DNA of 64,000 bases from DATLFA01 sp035525225 (GTDB lineage: Bacteria; Actinomycetota; Acidimicrobiia; Acidimicrobiales; WLNW01). Location of the stretch: positions 124,001 through 188,000 of the forward strand of contig DATLFA010000088.1 in the NCBI GenBank assembly GCA_035525225.1, given 5' to 3'. Both the position numbers and the translations under genes were made by a program. The notes beneath the pieces are model-generated. The model searched no databases and was not told where the DNA came from. It saw nothing but the letters and a program-made list of their open reading frames with translations. Positions 15,654-24,008 of this stretch are shown here, piece by piece. Position 1 is the stretch's first letter; each line of letters begins with the position of its first letter.

Positions 15654-18377
15654 ATGTGGAAGTACACCCTCAAGAGCCTGTTCGATCGCAAGCTCCGGCT
15701 CGCGCTCACGATGCTGGCGATCGTCCTCGGCGTCTCGTTCACCGTTGCCAGCTTCGTCGTGGCCGACAGCATGCGGGCGACGTTCGACAAGCTCGTAGGT
15801 GATATCGAACAGGGCGTCGACCTGACGGCGCGCACCAAGCTCGAGTTCGGCGAAGAGTTCAACCGCCCGCCGATATCCGACGAGTACTTGGCGGCCATCA
15901 AGGCCATTCCCGGCGTCAGGGCTGCGCAGCTCGACGTCAACAACTATCCGGTCGTGCCGATCAAGGCCAACGGCGAGAACGTCAAGACGATGGGCCCCCC
16001 GCTACTCGGGGTCAACTACCCCACCGAGCCGTCGATGACGCAGGTGATCCAGAGCGAAGGCCGCGCTCCCAGCGGGCCCACCGAGTTCAACCTCGACATC
16101 GACTCCGGCGAGGACAACGACTTCGTCGTCGGCCAGGAGTACACCGTCATCGGCCCCTCGCGCAGTCAAGTGTTCACCCTCGTCGGCACCTTCGCCTTCA
16201 ATAGCGAGGGCAACGACACCGTCGGTGCAGTTATCAGCGCGTTCGACACGGCGACGGCACAAGACTTCCTCGACCGACCCGGATCAGCCAACGAGATCGA
16301 CATACAGCTGGCCGACGGCGCCAACGAGGCAGAAGTCGGCCGGCTCGTCCAAGCGGTGTTGCCCGACACCGTCGAGGTCGTCGGCAAAGAAGTGAAGATC
16401 GAAGAGCAACGCGCGGAGTTCGCCCAGTTTGCCGACATCTTCGGCACCATCCTGCTCGTCTTCGCCGCCATCATCGTGTTCGTCTCGGCGTTCATCATCA
16501 ACAACACGTTCCAGATCGTCCTCGGCCAGCGGGTGCGCGAGCTCGGTCTGTTGCGGGCGCTCGGCGCCTCGAGCAAGCAGGTGCGCCGTTCGGTTCTCGG
16601 TGAGGCGCTGCTGATCGGCCTTGCGGCCTCGGTCGCCGGCACGCTGCTCGGTATCGTCCTCGGCCAAGGCGTGCGCGCGTTGATCGCCAGTACTGCGTTC
16701 CCTCTGCCCGATGGCCCGACGCAGCTCAAGATCCGCACGCTGATCGCGGCGTTGGTCGTCGGCGTGGGTGTCACCACGGTGTCGGCGATCGCGCCGGCAT
16801 TGCGCACCCGCAAGCTGTCGCCCATCGATGCGCTGCAGGCCGACGCCCGCTTGGCCGGCTCCGGCCTCCGCCGCCGCGTGTTTATCGGTACGACCGTCAG
16901 CGTCCTCGGCCTGGTGCTGCTCGGCCTCGGCCTGTTCGGCGACCTCGCAACGACGACGCTGCTGCTGTGCCTCGCGGTCGGCGCCCTCCTGGCGTTCATC
17001 GGCGTCAACCTCCTGTCGCCGCTCGTCGCTCGTCCCGTCGCCCGCACCGTCGGGCGCTCGGCCTTCGGCTGGATCTTCGTCGTTCTCGGCGCCGTCCTCG
17101 CCATCGCCGCCGTCGCGGTGTTCATCACCGGCATCGTGCAGTTGATCGACGGTGCGCCGGCGGCCATTCTCCTGTCAGTGCTCGTCGCCCCGATCATCTT
17201 GGGCTTGGCGTGGCTGAGCTTCGACGGTGGCCGTGGGTCACGCGGCCTGACGGGCCGTCTGGCCCGCGAGAACGCCGCTCGCAACCCGCGGCGCACCGCC
17301 TCGACCGCGGCGGCCCTCATGATCGGCCTGGCCCTCGTGAGCATGTCGGCCGTAGTGGGCGAATCGCTCAAGAAGTCGTTCGTGAGCACGCTCGACAATG
17401 CGGTCCAAGCCGATTGGTTCATCCGCAACGAGAGCGGATTCGACCCGACCGCCTCGCTGCCCCCGGAGTACACCGAAAGACTGCGCGCACTGCCCGAGGT
17501 CGATTCGGTCGTCACCTACCGGTTCGCGTGGGACGGCATCCGCGTGGCCGGTGACCAGAAGGACGTCAATGCCACCGACTACCCGTTGCTGAGCCGGCAC
17601 ATCGACATCGACGTGATCGAAGGCGGCACCGACAACGCGCCGGAAACCGGAATCCTCGTCCACCAGGATTCGGCCAAGGACAACGATCTCGCCATCGGCA
17701 GCCCGGTCGAGGTCACCTTCCCCGACGGGTCGGCCGAGACGCTGACCGTCGCCGCGATCTACAAAGACGCGACCATTCTCGGCAACTGGGTGATTTCCAA
17801 CGCCACCTGGAACCAGCACTTCGCGCGCCAGCAAGACCAGTTCATCACCCTGCGCCTCAACGACGATGCCGATCCCGCGGCAGCCAGAACGGCGATCGAG
17901 ACCGTCGGCAAGGACTTCCCCCAGGCCAACGCCGAAGACCGGGTGGAGTTCAAGAAGACCCAGCAACAACAGGTCGACTTCGTCTTGAATTTCATCAACG
18001 TCTTCTTGTTGCTGTCGGTGATCATCGCCTTCGTCGGCATCGTGAACACCATGTCGCTGTCCGTGTTCGAACGCACTCGAGAGCTCGGTCTGTTGCGAGC
18101 GGTGGGCACGACTCGCCCGCAGCTCGGGCACATGATCAAGTGGGAGGCGGCAATCGTCGCCCTGCTGGGTGGGCTGCTCGGCATCGTGCTCGGCATCTTG
18201 TTCGGCCTGGCGGCCGTGGCGGCGGTGCCCGACTCGTTCATCAGGTCGACGTCGATCCCGGTCGGACAGCTCTTGATCTACATCGTGTTCGCCGGTTTGG
18301 CGGGCTTGGTGGCGGCGTGGTTCCCGGCCCGTCGGGCCGCCAAGCTCAACGTCCTCGACGCCATCTCGTACACCTGA
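15654..18377 (+). CDS. ABC transporter permease with two FtsX domains
   Basis: A 907-residue permease. A membrane helix near residues 15-38 is followed by a large extracytoplasmic MacB-periplasmic-core-like domain (about 40-255). Three helices around 260-400 form the first FtsX domain (LGQRVRELGLLRALGAS), further helices span about 415-520, then a second extracytoplasmic domain and a second FtsX domain near 775-905 (FERTRELGLLRAVGTTR). It forms an operon with the ATPase six bases upstream. It would shuttle substrates or force across the membrane. No substrate clue is visible; a hairpin follows the stop. Confidence 0.9.
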   Translation: MWKYTLKSLFDRKLRLALTMLAIVLGVSFTVASFVVADSMRATFDKLVGDIEQGVDLTARTKLEFGEEFNRPPISDEYLAAIKAIPGVRAAQLDVNNYPVVPIKANGENVKTMGPPLLGVNYPTEPSMTQVIQSEGRAPSGPTEFNLDIDSGEDNDFVVGQEYTVIGPSRSQVFTLVGTFAFNSEGNDTVGAVISAFDTATAQDFLDRPGSANEIDIQLADGANEAEVGRLVQAVLPDTVEVVGKEVKIEEQRAEFAQFADIFGTILLVFAAIIVFVSAFIINNTFQIVLGQRVRELGLLRALGASSKQVRRSVLGEALLIGLAASVAGTLLGIVLGQGVRALIASTAFPLPDGPTQLKIRTLIAALVVGVGVTTVSAIAPALRTRKLSPIDALQADARLAGSGLRRRVFIGTTVSVLGLVLLGLGLFGDLATTTLLLCLAVGALLAFIGVNLLSPLVARPVARTVGRSAFGWIFVVLGAVLAIAAVAVFITGIVQLIDGAPAAILLSVLVAPIILGLAWLSFDGGRGSRGLTGRLARENAARNPRRTASTAAALMIGLALVSMSAVVGESLKKSFVSTLDNAVQADWFIRNESGFDPTASLPPEYTERLRALPEVDSVVTYRFAWDGIRVAGDQKDVNATDYPLLSRHIDIDVIEGGTDNAPETGILVHQDSAKDNDLAIGSPVEVTFPDGSAETLTVAAIYKDATILGNWVISNATWNQHFARQQDQFITLRLNDDADPAAARTAIETVGKDFPQANAEDRVEFKKTQQQQVDFVLNFINVFLLLSVIIAFVGIVNTMSLSVFERTRELGLLRAVGTTRPQLGHMIKWEAAIVALLGGLLGIVLGILFGLAAVAAVPDSFIRSTSIPVGQLLIYIVFAGLAGLVAAWFPARRAAKLNVLDAISYT

Positions 18378-18422
18378 TTCACAACTTCCCCTCAGGTCGC
18401 TCTGGCGACGGCCGATCAACAA

Positions 18423-18448
18423 CGAGAGGCGACGGCAGTCGCCTCTCG
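18423..18448 (+). terminator. hairpin after the ABC transporter operon
   Basis: CGAGAGGCGAC (18423-18433) and GTCGCCTCTCG (18438-18448) are perfect 11-base arms around GGCA. It stands between the permease stop and the next gene. No T-run follows, so it is terminator-like rather than canonical. Confidence 0.65.
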
Positions 18449-18470
18449 AGCGACGAGGGACGTAGCACGT

Positions 18471-19139
18471 ATGGCGGACGATCAGATCACCGTGCTGACG
18501 GCACTACCGGCCGACACCGACAGCGAGCTGCTGCTCGTGGCGCTGGCAACGGCCTATGAGGTGGTCGGTCGACACGACTCACTCGAGACTGTCTCTCTCG
18601 CGGCCGTCGACCTGGTGCCCGACGTGCTCGTCGCCCACGACGGATTGGGGCGTGAGGGCTTCGCCGACCTGGCTCGGCGGCTCAGCGACGAGGTGCCCGT
18701 CACCCGGCTGTTGGTCCTGACGGATCACGACGACGACCTCACCTACGAAATGGTGCGCAGCGGCGCGTTCTCGGTGGTGTCGACTCGCGCTTCGATCGAC
18801 GAGATCGTGCACGCCACGCGCAGCGCCGGCCGGCGCGAGAGCGTCATCTCCGCCGGCGTGGCCCGACGACTGATCAACGAGATGACCCGTTCGGCGAACA
18901 TGGCCGCGCACCCCGCCAACCGACCACCGTCGTTGACGCTCACCGAGCGCGAGGTGTTGACGTTGATCGCCCGCGACAAGCAAGCCGACGAGATCGCGGC
19001 GATGTACGACGTGACTGCTCGGCTCGTCAACCTTCAGACCGGTTACGCAGTGGCCAAGCTGCAACAGCACCTCGCGCAGCAGCGCAAGCTCGTCAGCAAC
19101 GGACCATCTCTGGCTGACAGCGCGGGCACCAATAGGTGA
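18471..19139 (+). CDS. LuxR-type regulator with degenerate receiver-like domain
   Basis: A 222-residue protein. Residues 1-125 resemble a response-regulator receiver but the acidic pocket is poorly conserved (VLVAHDGLGREG in place of the phospho-Asp strand), so phosphorylation is doubtful. Residues about 150-200 match a LuxR/GerE helix-turn-helix (LTLTEREVLTLIARDKQADEIA). It follows the ABC exporter on the same strand, separated by a hairpin. Its 3' end overlaps the convergent endonuclease VIII gene by 47 bases. Target genes unknown. Confidence 0.8.
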   Translation: MADDQITVLTALPADTDSELLLVALATAYEVVGRHDSLETVSLAAVDLVPDVLVAHDGLGREGFADLARRLSDEVPVTRLLVLTDHDDDLTYEMVRSGAFSVVSTRASIDEIVHATRSAGRRESVISAGVARRLINEMTRSANMAAHPANRPPSLTLTEREVLTLIARDKQADEIAAMYDVTARLVNLQTGYAVAKLQQHLAQQRKLVSNGPSLADSAGTNR

Positions 19140-19878
19140 GCCGCCGCGGCTGTCCTTGCGCACGCCGCGCGATAGGAGTGCCACACCGCAGGCATGGTCG
19201 TCGAGCCTTGCCGTAAACCGCCAGACCACCCGTGGCCACTGTCGTGCGCGCCGCACTTTCGAGGTTGGCCTGAAGCAACCGCGCCGCAGTCGTATACAAC
19301 GATCGCACTGTCGCCTCGTCGAGATCGCGGAGTCGAGCAAAGGGATTGACTCGACACGCGAACAGTGTCTCGCTCTTGTAGACGTTGCCGATGCCGCACG
19401 CAACGCGCTGGTCGAGCAGCACAGGCCCGATCTCCGAGTCGGGTGACGTGAAGCGCGAGATCCGCTGCAGCGCGATCTCGACATCGGCGTCGGCGCGGCA
19501 GAGATCGACCCCGAGATGATCGATCGGTGTGCGCGTCGCCGCCGCGCGATACGAGCGCACCACTGGCGCGAGAAAGCACACGGCGACCCAATCGTCGACC
19601 TCGAGTACCACGCGGGCGGTATGCGCCGGTCGCTGCCAGCGCTCTCCCGGCCGATACAGGTGCCAACTACCCGTCATCACCATGTGGGTCTGAAGTGTCA
19701 ACCCGTCGTCGAAATGAACGAGTAGGTGCTTGCCGACCGCCTCGACCGCCTCGACGGTGGCGCCGGCGTGAGGTCGCTCTCCTTCCATCCGCGGCGCGCG
19801 GAAGCTCTGCACGGTCTTGCCGGCGAGCGCGACGCGCAACCGCGCGGCGCTGCGGTGAATCGTGTCGCCCTCGGGCAT
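19093..19878 (-). CDS. Fpg/Nei-family DNA glycosylase (endonuclease VIII, Nei2-like)
   Basis: A 261-residue base-excision repair enzyme that removes oxidised bases and cuts the abasic site. The start at 19878 is fixed by the family N terminus MPEGDTIHR, whose Pro2 is the Schiff-base nucleophile and Glu3 the acid. K50 in VGKHLLV is the conserved lysine. The middle helix-two-turn-helix includes QRVACGIGNVYKSE, and the C-terminal zinc finger is CLRC...CPRC. It lies just upstream (in minus orientation) of nothing obvious, and overlaps the LuxR-type gene tail-to-tail by 47 bases. Confidence 0.92.
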   Translation of the reverse strand: MPEGDTIHRSAARLRVALAGKTVQSFRAPRMEGERPHAGATVEAVEAVGKHLLVHFDDGLTLQTHMVMTGSWHLYRPGERWQRPAHTARVVLEVDDWVAVCFLAPVVRSYRAAATRTPIDHLGVDLCRADADVEIALQRISRFTSPDSEIGPVLLDQRVACGIGNVYKSETLFACRVNPFARLRDLDEATVRSLYTTAARLLQANLESAARTTVATGGLAVYGKARRPCLRCGTPIARRAQGQPRRLTYWCPRCQPEMVRC

Positions 19879-19889
19879 CGTGCTCGCGT

Positions 19890-20831
19890 CTACACCGCGC
19901 GCGAGGCCGGTCGTAGCCGCCGCGCCCGCGCTCGCGCTTCGACCGCGTCGGCCAACCGCTCTGGGCGCAGCAACGACGCGTAGGCAACCAGCGTCAAGGG
20001 ATAGATGAAGGCAATGGCCATGACCCCGAGGATCGCGACGTGGAAGAACCACATCGCACTCACCATGAAGGTGCGGATTTTGCCCCGTAGCAAGGCCAGA
20101 GGCGCGCCGAGTTCGATGAACATCGTCGCCAGCGCCATCGGCGGGAACAGCCACGCGTGCGCGACGAGGCGAGCGCCCAAGGGCGAATAGGTATCGCCGA
20201 GAACGATCTTGCGCAGGTTGTCGTTGGCTACCTGGTTGCGCAAGACGTCGCCAGTGATCCAATGGAGACCGCCGTTGCGCTGTTTCGCGATACCGGCAAT
20301 GACGTAGGTCAATACCGTGAGCAACGACATGAGCCGCACCGGCCAGCCGTAGCGGGCATCGAGCCCGGAGCGCTGCAGACACGATCGTCGTTCGTCGAGC
20401 GAGATGGCATCGGCCGCTGGAGCAAAGGCGAGCACCGCAAGATGCAGGGCGACGAGATTCTCGGTGTGCGCTACATGCTGCCATGAGTTCTCATAGGTGG
20501 TGAGCAACATGAAGAACACGGCAAAGAGCGGGCCGGTGACGCGGTAATGCCACCCGACGATCGTTGCACACCCGCAGGCAACCGCAAACGCCAGCGAACT
20601 CTTCACGAGCCATACCGGCACCGGTTCTCCCAACCAGCCGAGCACGCCGATCGGCTCGAAACGAGCGGCCGGCAGGCCCGAGATGCCGAAGAGATACGAC
20701 GATCGAACGGCAAGGAACACGGTGGCGAAGACGCCGACGAGAATGCGCAGCGTGGCGAGACGGCGAGCGGGCGCGGCCTCCATGAACCGTGAATCGAAAC
20801 TGTGAAAGGCTCTTCGGATCACGGCAGTCAT
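19890..20831 (-). CDS. HTTM-domain membrane protein
   Basis: A 313-residue integral membrane protein with about six to seven hydrophobic segments. FAVFFMLLTTYENSWQHVAHTENL and TYVIAGIAKQ are characteristic of the HTTM domain, the fold shared with vitamin-K-dependent gamma-carboxylase. In bacteria such proteins are uncharacterised or carboxylase-like. The C terminus is Arg-rich and cytosolic (ARARARRLRPASRAV). The ATG at 20831 overlaps the stop of the upstream 150-residue protein as ATGA, implying translational coupling and a joint function. Start chosen on that overlap rather than the frame opening at 21308. Confidence 0.85.
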   Translation of the reverse strand: MTAVIRRAFHSFDSRFMEAAPARRLATLRILVGVFATVFLAVRSSYLFGISGLPAARFEPIGVLGWLGEPVPVWLVKSSLAFAVACGCATIVGWHYRVTGPLFAVFFMLLTTYENSWQHVAHTENLVALHLAVLAFAPAADAISLDERRSCLQRSGLDARYGWPVRLMSLLTVLTYVIAGIAKQRNGGLHWITGDVLRNQVANDNLRKIVLGDTYSPLGARLVAHAWLFPPMALATMFIELGAPLALLRGKIRTFMVSAMWFFHVAILGVMAIAFIYPLTLVAYASLLRPERLADAVEARARARRLRPASRAV

Positions 20832-21280
20832 CGCGTTGCGACCGGACCGGTGTCGAGGGCACAGCGGGCGTGGACGATGCGTTGCGAGGGTTCCTCGTGG
20901 CCTTCGAACCATGCGACGACATCGTGGACTTCGGTAACCACTTCGATTGCCACGAAGTCTGCGGCACGGGTCCTGGACGTTCGCTGCGCAATCTCCCGGC
21001 AGAGACCGGGCGTGTCGCCGTTCGCGATCGACGCGCCAACCGTTGCGAATGCCCGCACCGGTTCGTAGCCGCCCGAGATCAACTCGGGTGAGAGGCGTCG
21101 TATCCTTCCGTCGTCGGTGACCCCTACGGCGGTCGGCAAAGCCGACTCTCGCCCGCGGTCGTACGAGAACATCGGGTAGGTGGAAAGGGGGTAGCTGTCG
21201 CGCTGACTCGGCCGCAGCACGGGTGAGAACACCAACGCAAGTGCAGCTACGGAAACGACATACGCCCAGCCGCGACGCAT
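20828..21280 (-). CDS. hypothetical membrane-anchored partner of the HTTM protein
   Basis: A 150-residue protein with one N-terminal hydrophobic segment (about residues 4-22, GWAYVVSVAALALVFSPVL) that could be a signal anchor, followed by a soluble domain containing YPLSTYPMFSYDRGRES. It is translationally coupled by ATGA to the HTTM gene, and homologous pairs of this kind are known to me only as uncharacterised. The soluble part would face outside the membrane. Function unknown. Confidence 0.75.
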   Translation of the reverse strand: MRRGWAYVVSVAALALVFSPVLRPSQRDSYPLSTYPMFSYDRGRESALPTAVGVTDDGRIRRLSPELISGGYEPVRAFATVGASIANGDTPGLCREIAQRTSRTRAADFVAIEVVTEVHDVVAWFEGHEEPSQRIVHARCALDTGPVATR

Positions 21281-21310
21281 CGGGCCAGCGTAGGGGACAG
21301 CGACTCAACT

Positions 21311-21340
21311 TTCCGCTCTGACAAGGGCCGCTCGGGCCCT
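21311..21340 (+). repeat. REP-like intergenic element
   Basis: TTCCGCTCTGACAA precedes GGGCCGCTCGGGCCCT. It lies between the start of the HTTM partner gene and the stop of the next minus-strand gene. Confidence 0.75.
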
Positions 21341-21345
21341 GTAGA

Positions 21346-21603
21346 TCAGCTCGGGTTGAGTTCGAGCTCGGCGGCCAGATTCAGCTCGTCGAGAATGCCC
21401 TGCCACCACGACGAGCGAACCGTCGTGCGGCCGGGGAGACTGCGCAGCGCCGCGTCGATGACTTCGACCAAGCTGGAGGCCGACGTCGTGTTTCGCAGGT
21501 CGAGCAATGCGTCGACAATGCGGGCACGCTCGATGAGCTCACCGTGGATCAGACTCACGGATCGTTCGAGAACCTCATCGAAGGACTGCAGTTCGGTACT
21601 CAT
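21346..21603 (-). CDS. hypothetical small helical protein
   Basis: An 85-residue acidic protein predicted to be almost entirely helical, without Cys, signal peptide or membrane segment. Its ATG is preceded by a purine-poor region, so expression signals are weak; TACTGT ten bases upstream could be a -10 box. No family recognised. It ends five bases before a REP-like element. Confidence 0.6.
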   Translation of the reverse strand: MSTELQSFDEVLERSVSLIHGELIERARIVDALLDLRNTTSASSLVEVIDAALRSLPGRTTVRSSWWQGILDELNLAAELELNPS

Positions 21604-21658
21604 GACAAGTGCAACAGTACGACGGCCGCAGCCATTCCGGCAGTCACAAAAGCATTAT

Positions 21659-22711
21659 TTACACAGGTGACATCCGCCGCACACGAGAATGAAACACGTC
21701 AGTGACGGACGCCCATCGATCGATGACCGCCGGATCAGCCCGAACGCTCGTCCCGGCGAAATACATCACGACCCGGTCTGCCGCCCCGTGGTAGCGGTCG
21801 ATGACCACATCGGCGAGCTCACCCCAGCTGGATTCGACCGTGTAGACGTCCAGCATCTCATCGGTTACCGCCGCACGCATCGCGGCGACGTCACCGGCGC
21901 GTTGGCTCTCGTAGAGCCGCTCGGATGTGCCGTGCCATCCGTGGACCTCGAACACGCCCCGATAGGTCCGCGTCGACCCGTAGAAGGCGATCTGCATCCT
22001 CGCCCGGTCGCGCCACCGGTCGCGCTCGTCGTTGTCGTCGCCGACGATCGACATGACGGGCACCGCGAGTGTGATCGATTCGGGGCGACGGCCCGCGGCG
22101 CGGGCTCCTTCGTCGACCGACATTCGCACGACCTCGTCGAGGTAACGCCGTGAGTGGAACGGGTGCACGTGTACCCCGTCGGCAACCTCGCCGCACATGC
22201 GCAACATCCACGGCCGCACCGCGGCGGCGTAAATGGGAATGTCGGGATGCGCGATGGGTCCACCGGTCCACGTGTCGCCGAGCATGGTGAAGTTGTAGAA
22301 CTCACCTCGATAGTCGAGCTTTTCCTCGCCCTGGAATGCGCGCCAGATCGCGCGCACCGATCGGATGTAGTCGCGCAAACGCGGACCGGGTCGTTCGTAG
22401 GCCGACGAATAGCGGCGCTCGATGTGTGCTCGCACCTGGGTACCCAGCCCGAGCACGAATCGGCCCTCTGTCGCGTCTGCCAGCTCCCACGCAACTTGCG
22501 CCGTGACCATCGGGCTACGGGGAAATGCCACTGCGACACCGGTGCCGATCGTGACCTTCGTCGTCGCGAGCGCTGCCGCGGTACACGACAGGTACGCAGT
22601 ACGTCCACCTTCGGTGAACCAGATGCCGTCGAACCCGGCCTGTTCGAACAACGGGGCGAGTCGCTGCACGTCGCGCAGATTGGCTCCGGACACCATTGCG
22701 TCTATCTTCAT
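21659..22711 (-). CDS. LLM-class flavin oxidoreductase, probably F420-dependent
   Basis: A 350-residue TIM-barrel protein of the luciferase-like monooxygenase family. DGIWFTEGGRTAYLS, the TIGTGVAVAFPRSP segment and RFVLGLGTQVRAHIERRYS are hallmark positions; actinobacterial members of this subgroup (TIGR03617-like) mostly use coenzyme F420 instead of FMN. It would transfer hydride to or from an unknown organic substrate. TAGCTT at 22718-22723 is separated by six bases from the ATG, so it is likely leaderless. Divergent from the DUF2461 gene with a REP-like element in between. Confidence 0.88.
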   Translation of the reverse strand: MKIDAMVSGANLRDVQRLAPLFEQAGFDGIWFTEGGRTAYLSCTAAALATTKVTIGTGVAVAFPRSPMVTAQVAWELADATEGRFVLGLGTQVRAHIERRYSSAYERPGPRLRDYIRSVRAIWRAFQGEEKLDYRGEFYNFTMLGDTWTGGPIAHPDIPIYAAAVRPWMLRMCGEVADGVHVHPFHSRRYLDEVVRMSVDEGARAAGRRPESITLAVPVMSIVGDDNDERDRWRDRARMQIAFYGSTRTYRGVFEVHGWHGTSERLYESQRAGDVAAMRAAVTDEMLDVYTVESSWGELADVVIDRYHGAADRVVMYFAGTSVRADPAVIDRWASVTDVFHSRVRRMSPV

Positions 22712-22717
22712 TGCCCG

Positions 22718-22723
22718 AAGCTA
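22718..22723 (-). promoter_or_regulatory. -10 box TAGCTT of the leaderless LLM gene
   Basis: Minus-strand TAGCTT with exactly six bases to the ATG at 22711. Confidence 0.55.
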
Positions 22724-22725
22724 GC

Positions 22726-22753
22726 TTTCCGCTCAGGGGGCCGCTCGGGCCCT
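22726..22753 (+). repeat. REP-like intergenic element
   Basis: TTTCCGCTCAGG then GGGCCGCTCGGGCCCT, here between two divergent genes, which argues against a pure terminator role for this family. Confidence 0.75.
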
Positions 22754-22796
22754 ATCGGCGAATCACCGTCGTCATCGCAACGATCGAGGAGAGACG

Positions 22797-23465
22797 ATGC
22801 CCCGGCTCGTGAAGGGCTTCGGTGGCTTTCCTTCCGAAGCGTTTCGCTTCTACGAGCAGCTCGAGGCCGACAACACCAAAGCCTTCTGGACACAGCACAA
22901 AGGTGACTACGAACAGTTCGTGCGAGCACCGTTCGAGGCGCTGGCGGCGGCGGTTGCCACCGAGTTCGGCCCACTGCACGTCTTCCGGCCGAATCGAGAC
23001 GTTCGCTTCTCGAACGACAAGACGCCGTACAAGACCCACTGCGGCGCGGTCACCGAAGGTGAGGGAGGCGAGGCGTTCTACCTCCAGATCTCTTCCAGCG
23101 CGCTGATGGTCGCATCCGGGTACTACGGCTTTGCCGGCGACCAACTCGAACGGTTCCGGGCGGCGGTGGACTCGAGGGCCGGTAGCGAACTAGATCGGCT
23201 GCTCGAGTCGTACCGCGGGCAACGCTTCGCCGTCGGCGGCAGCGTGTTGAAGACGGCGCCGCGGGGCTACCCCAAAGACCATCCACTCGTCCACCTCTTG
23301 CGGCACAAAGGTGTGTACGTCTCCAAGACGTTCGCCGTCGCGAAGTGGGTCCACACTCCCAAGGCACTCGACCGGATCGTGACGACGTGGCGGGACGCGG
23401 CCACGTTGCATCAGTGGCTCAACCGACACGTCGGCCCGACGACGCAAGCACCAACCGAATGGTGA
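22797..23465 (+). CDS. DUF2461 family protein
   Basis: A 222-residue protein of the DUF2461/TIGR02453 family. The conserved N-terminal half FPSEAFRFYEQLEADNTKAFW and the VFRPNRDVRFSNDKTPYKTH core are present, as is the later APRGYPKDHP motif. Members are widespread and uncharacterised; a hydrolase or nucleic-acid-related role has been guessed for the family. GAGGAGA lies at good spacing before the ATG. Cytoplasmic, no membrane segment. Confidence 0.9.
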   Translation: MPRLVKGFGGFPSEAFRFYEQLEADNTKAFWTQHKGDYEQFVRAPFEALAAAVATEFGPLHVFRPNRDVRFSNDKTPYKTHCGAVTEGEGGEAFYLQISSSALMVASGYYGFAGDQLERFRAAVDSRAGSELDRLLESYRGQRFAVGGSVLKTAPRGYPKDHPLVHLLRHKGVYVSKTFAVAKWVHTPKALDRIVTTWRDAATLHQWLNRHVGPTTQAPTEW

Positions 23466-23503
23466 GCCGCGCAACCGTCCGCCGGCTCGGGCCGCGGCGT
23501 CAT

Positions 23504-23509
23504 TAGCAT
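23504..23509 (+). promoter_or_regulatory. -10 box TAGCAT of a leaderless gene
   Basis: TAGCAT with six bases to the GTG at 23516. Confidence 0.5.
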
Positions 23510-23515
23510 CGGAGC

Positions 23516-23980
23516 GTGGCTTTGAGGCGACGCCGGAATCGAAGTGAGAGCAGGCGGGTTTCGGCTGCATCACCGCCCACCCACACCAACACCAACACCG
23601 AAGATCTCGTGTTCGGCCTTCTCCGCCAGACACAGCAACTCAACGATCGACTGTCCCGTCTCGAAGCACGCTTCGAGGCCAACCTCAAGGCTTCGCTTTC
23701 GCAAGCAGATTCGAACGACTTGATCGAACTGCGCCTGCACTCTGCACGATTGGCTGCCGAGCTTTCACGGGTGACGGTCGAACTGCGATCCGAGATCGAC
23801 GATCTCGCGCGGTCACGAAGCCACCTCGAACGCAACAGCAGGAACACCGACCGCACTCCTGATCCGCCCGAAGCCGACGACGCCCCCCGGGTCGCCGCGC
23901 CCGCGCACACGGACGTGATCAATCTCACCGAGCGTCGCGCGCGACAGTCGACAGGATGGCAGCCGATCACCGACGAGTGA
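23516..23980 (+). CDS. hypothetical coiled-coil protein
   Basis: A 154-residue charged protein with a basic N terminus (LRRRRNRSESRR), a Thr/Asn-rich spot (HTNTNTE) and a central heptad-rich stretch around residues 30-105 (LLRQTQQLNDRLSRLEARFE...) predicted as coiled coil, then a disordered tail. No family recognised. GTG start, supported by a TAGCAT -10 box six bases upstream. It converges on the UPF0182 gene, 28 bases away. Confidence 0.7.
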   Translation: MALRRRRNRSESRRVSAASPPTHTNTNTEDLVFGLLRQTQQLNDRLSRLEARFEANLKASLSQADSNDLIELRLHSARLAAELSRVTVELRSEIDDLARSRSHLERNSRNTDRTPDPPEADDAPRVAAPAHTDVINLTERRARQSTGWQPITDE

Positions 23981-24008
23981 TCGTTGGCGACGCCTTGATC
24001 CGGTCGGC

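Noticed and set aside
16166..17515. 449-codon open frame on the minus strand
   Set aside because: Antisense to the FtsX-type permease; composition is Ser/Arg/Thr-rich shadow sequence.
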